Origin: Malachius bipustulatus
Taxonomy: Eukaryota > Arthropoda > Insecta > Coleoptera > Melyridae
Assembly (NCBI GenBank): GCA_910589415.1
Contig: OU342637.1
Location: 31,836,162 to 31,900,161, forward strand
Direction of reading: 5' to 3'
Length of the DNA: 64,000 nucleotides
The notes beneath the pieces were generated by a model. That model had not been told where the DNA came from. It saw only the letters and a list, made by a program, of their open reading frames with translations, and made no database searches. The translations under genes and the position numbers were made by a program. Shown piece after piece: positions 61,317-64,000 of the stretch. The stretch's first letter is position 1. Every line of letters begins with the position of its first letter.

Positions 61317-64000
61317 ACCGTCGCAGTGACTTGGGATACGGCAGCTAAGGGAGGTTGTTAGCAAGATGTCCTGACATGTGGGTAAGGCGTAAAAAGCCGA
61401 GGTGAAGGAGGATGGAAAAAATGCCGGTGAAAGCGTCTTTTGAACTGTGAAGGAGGGTGGATGTGTGCTAACGGTCATCAATTATCTTGACCCCTTAAGA
61501 TCAAAGAGTTTTTTTATTAATATTAACGTCTGAACAGGACTTAAATAGTTCCGGATATAACGAGCGCATACCCAAATCAAATCGCGTTAGCTCCCATACA
61601 ATTCCTTAATCGGAAACAAGTGATTTCGTCGCTTGAAGCCGATTACTGGAAGCTTAATTTGCACCGAGAAACGAATGCAATTAAAATCATAAATCTGGCT
61701 TTTAATCCCGCAGACCTAAGTGCAGGAAATTAACAATTCAGAATCTCAATCAGGCGACTCGCTCGAACCAATCACGGACGCACCGATGATTGCTATACGT
61801 TAACAGTCTGCACTGGGTGCTTTTAAATCGGGGAGTTCTGCGGCTTTCATCCCCGTAATTGAGGAGCGGGACGCTTGCTGTTAGATTCCGGGATAATCCG
61901 GAAACGGTTTGCGGCTTCCAAGTTGACCAACTCAGGCTGCAGGTCAATTTACATCTTGGTAACGACGAATCTCCCGTTCGTCTGCGCTCTCTTTTTACTG
62001 CGCAATCAATAGATTTAACCTGATAGTCAATTACGATATGTAACTTGTATGCCTTAATTACGTATGAAGATAACATACAAGAATTTGAAGAGACTTTATG
62101 TTAAATGGATTGATTGTTCCTAAATTAAGGGATGTGTCTACGTGTAACAACCATCATCATCATAAAGTCTCATCAAACCCTTTTTTTCGCTCCAATTCTC
62201 CTGAAAATTTAGAGAGAGATTTCCTTGAGTTTTTCCCGTCCACGTTCAAGAAAAAGGAAGTCTTATTATCAGTTCAACACAGTAGACAAAGTGCTGTTTG
62301 AAGAGTGCTGACTCAACTCCTCGAAGAGGGTTTTTTATACTAAAAGAAGGGAAGGGACTCTTATCAGTTCATTGCGCTAGAGAAGAAGTTTTTTAAGAGA
62401 GCGATTGAGTCAATTCATGCATTAGCGCTCCCGTCGGGTCAGCCCGCCAGATATGATCCGGAGGGTGGCCGAGTCAACTCCTTAAGCCAAGAATAGGCTG
62501 TTATATGGGTACAGCTTAGAATTTAGATTTTCCTTCATACCCGTGGTTGTTATGCCATTTTGTAATGCTATGATCGATACCTCGTAATCTCTCTAGAATT
62601 TGCAGTGATAACTTATACCTTCAACTAAATCGCTTCCCTAGTAAAAGCGGTTTAATTATCTCAAAAATGGACAGTAGCCGTATTTAATAATTATAATAAT
62701 CAGCGGTCGAGTTTTAAATACGCACCCGCATCCCTACGTTTCGTGCTTTGGTACCTATGTCCGCGTACCTATGTATCTACGTACCCGGTCTTTCATAGTA
62801 TAAATGAACATTAATAATAATAATAACTTGGGTATTCGTTATTCATATGGAAGTGCCTGTTACTTTCATCATCAGTCTTGGATAGAATATTTCCTGATCT
62901 TCAGAGAAAAACAAACTGCCCAGTTTACGAGTAGATGAACGTTTCCAGTCTGTGAATCAGCCCGAGGTAGAAGGTAATCTTATTGTAGACGCCGACATGC
63001 TACAAAAGATCCTGTAAGTACTCCAAACCTTATTTATTCCCTGGAAGTTGAGTTAAAAGAAAACCCGGCAAGTTAATGAGTGCTATCAAACTCTAATTTC
63101 TCCTAATATCAGATTTTGGTTCAATTATTGAAAGACATTTTTGGTCTAAAAGTGAACTTAATGAACTATTTCTACTTCACTATGCCTGTGAAACGACAGC
63201 AGAGTTAACTTAGCTAGAGTCAAATTAAATTTTCACCAAGTACCTATTTGGATCTAATCTTCCCATTATCTTCATATAAATCTGATTTTAGGGTGACAGA
63301 AACGAAGTTACTGTCTCATTAATTATTGTGAGTTTGAGAAAAAAATTATATTAAAAAATTGCTCTAGTATGTGTAAATAAACAGCAAAAATCATTAACAT
63401 CCCGTAAACAAGCATCGATTGAAGCGAAGATGTGCCATTTATTAAAATTCTTTCTAAGATTTTCAAAAATAAACATTTCAGTTCTTCAAAAGTTAATTAT
63501 TGCGTGGGAGTAAATTGAAGTTTTAAAACAGTTCTAATATAAACATTTTTGTTCGTTTATTAGATCAGAAGACTTCTCGCAATTCTCTCCCTGAACCTCA
63601 CAATGTACACAAACGAACAAAACTTTTAAAAAGGTTTTAGGTACACGAGTAAGCTCTCTCGAGTAAAAATAAGAAAACAGAGCAGAAAATCTGTACACAA
63701 ATAATTAGTTAAGCTGCTCCGAGTTTGATTTATTTTTACTCCAAAAATCTCATTATGAGAGAGCTTCAGTTAAAATATTCACTGCACGTTTTGGTAATTA
63801 TTATTAGACGATCTTTGCTTTAATTTAAAGGCATTGGCAAGTTAGAAAAAGAAAACTTAGAAAAATCAATTCTGCTGAGTTTCTTGATGATAATGGTTTA
63901 ATTTTATATAGGTATATATATATGTATATATAATGGTGAAAAGGGCACTTCGATATCTGCTTTCTATCGCGAGAAATTTCACTTATGACGTCATTCCAGT

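Larger units (their letters stand above)
57976..64000. other. No gene seen; scattered simple repeats
   Basis: Only short frames (60-124 codons). The longest, 60719-61093, runs through a GCCAGT hexamer repeat and has no domain. Several GC-richer patches (about 59090-59300 and 61740-61990) may be conserved non-coding DNA but cannot be identified. A 41-bp near-duplication with ACACAACGTAGGG lies at about 59998-60075. The final 3.5 kb is AT-rich. Confidence 0.5.

Noticed and set aside
1..64000. CRISPR arrays, bacterial operons or phage
   Set aside because: The tandem arrays have no spacer/repeat alternation, there are no cas-like frames, and intergenic structure and splice signals are eukaryotic.

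Overview
The window looks like AT-rich, gene-poor insect nuclear DNA, most likely from a beetle. There are no prokaryotic operons, open frames outside transposon remnants are short, and satellites and decayed retrotransposons dominate. The beetle call rests mainly on a short run of (TCAGG)n between two R1-clade LINEs. TCAGG is the telomere repeat of many Coleoptera and the known target of SART/TRAS-type telomere-specific LINEs. No complete host gene was found. The best host coding candidate is a GC-rich exon pair on the minus strand at 49816-50243. It reads like the 3' end of a gene whose upstream exons I could not identify.

Layout. 1-1440: tandem satellite of about 350 bp, running in from outside the window. 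1441-8985: mostly unannotated, with a candidate SINE/B-box remnant and one end of an ACAGGGTG-type element. 8990-10620: degenerate 18-bp minisatellite with a higher-order pattern. 13260-16455: 182-190 bp satellite with a homogeneous part and a diverged right flank. 17793-18669: clean solo LTR on the minus strand with a 4-bp target duplication, and a related LTR-like copy at 21377-21770. 18960-34000: three copies each of two dispersed families (the third copy of one lies at 57700), plus two broken LINE fragments.

37515-48545 is a dense nest of mobile elements. An I-group LINE with RNase H is interrupted by a 1.2-kb foldback element with 510-bp arms. Next comes an R1-clade LINE interrupted by a 2.5-kb element with about 440-bp terminal inverted repeats. 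That element carries a decayed gene whose acidic motifs resemble the FEN1/PIN-like nuclease fold. The R1-clade LINE ends in oligo(A) plus (TCAGG)n and is followed head to tail by a second, 5'-truncated R1-clade LINE. 48546-64000 holds the candidate host exons, one more LINE 3' end, a GC-rich structured segment with a possible non-coding exon, and long stretches in which I see no gene.

Nothing here forms a working pathway. The most interesting items are the nuclease-bearing long-TIR element and the telomere-repeat-linked LINE pair. All family assignments come from reading motifs by eye, without database searches.
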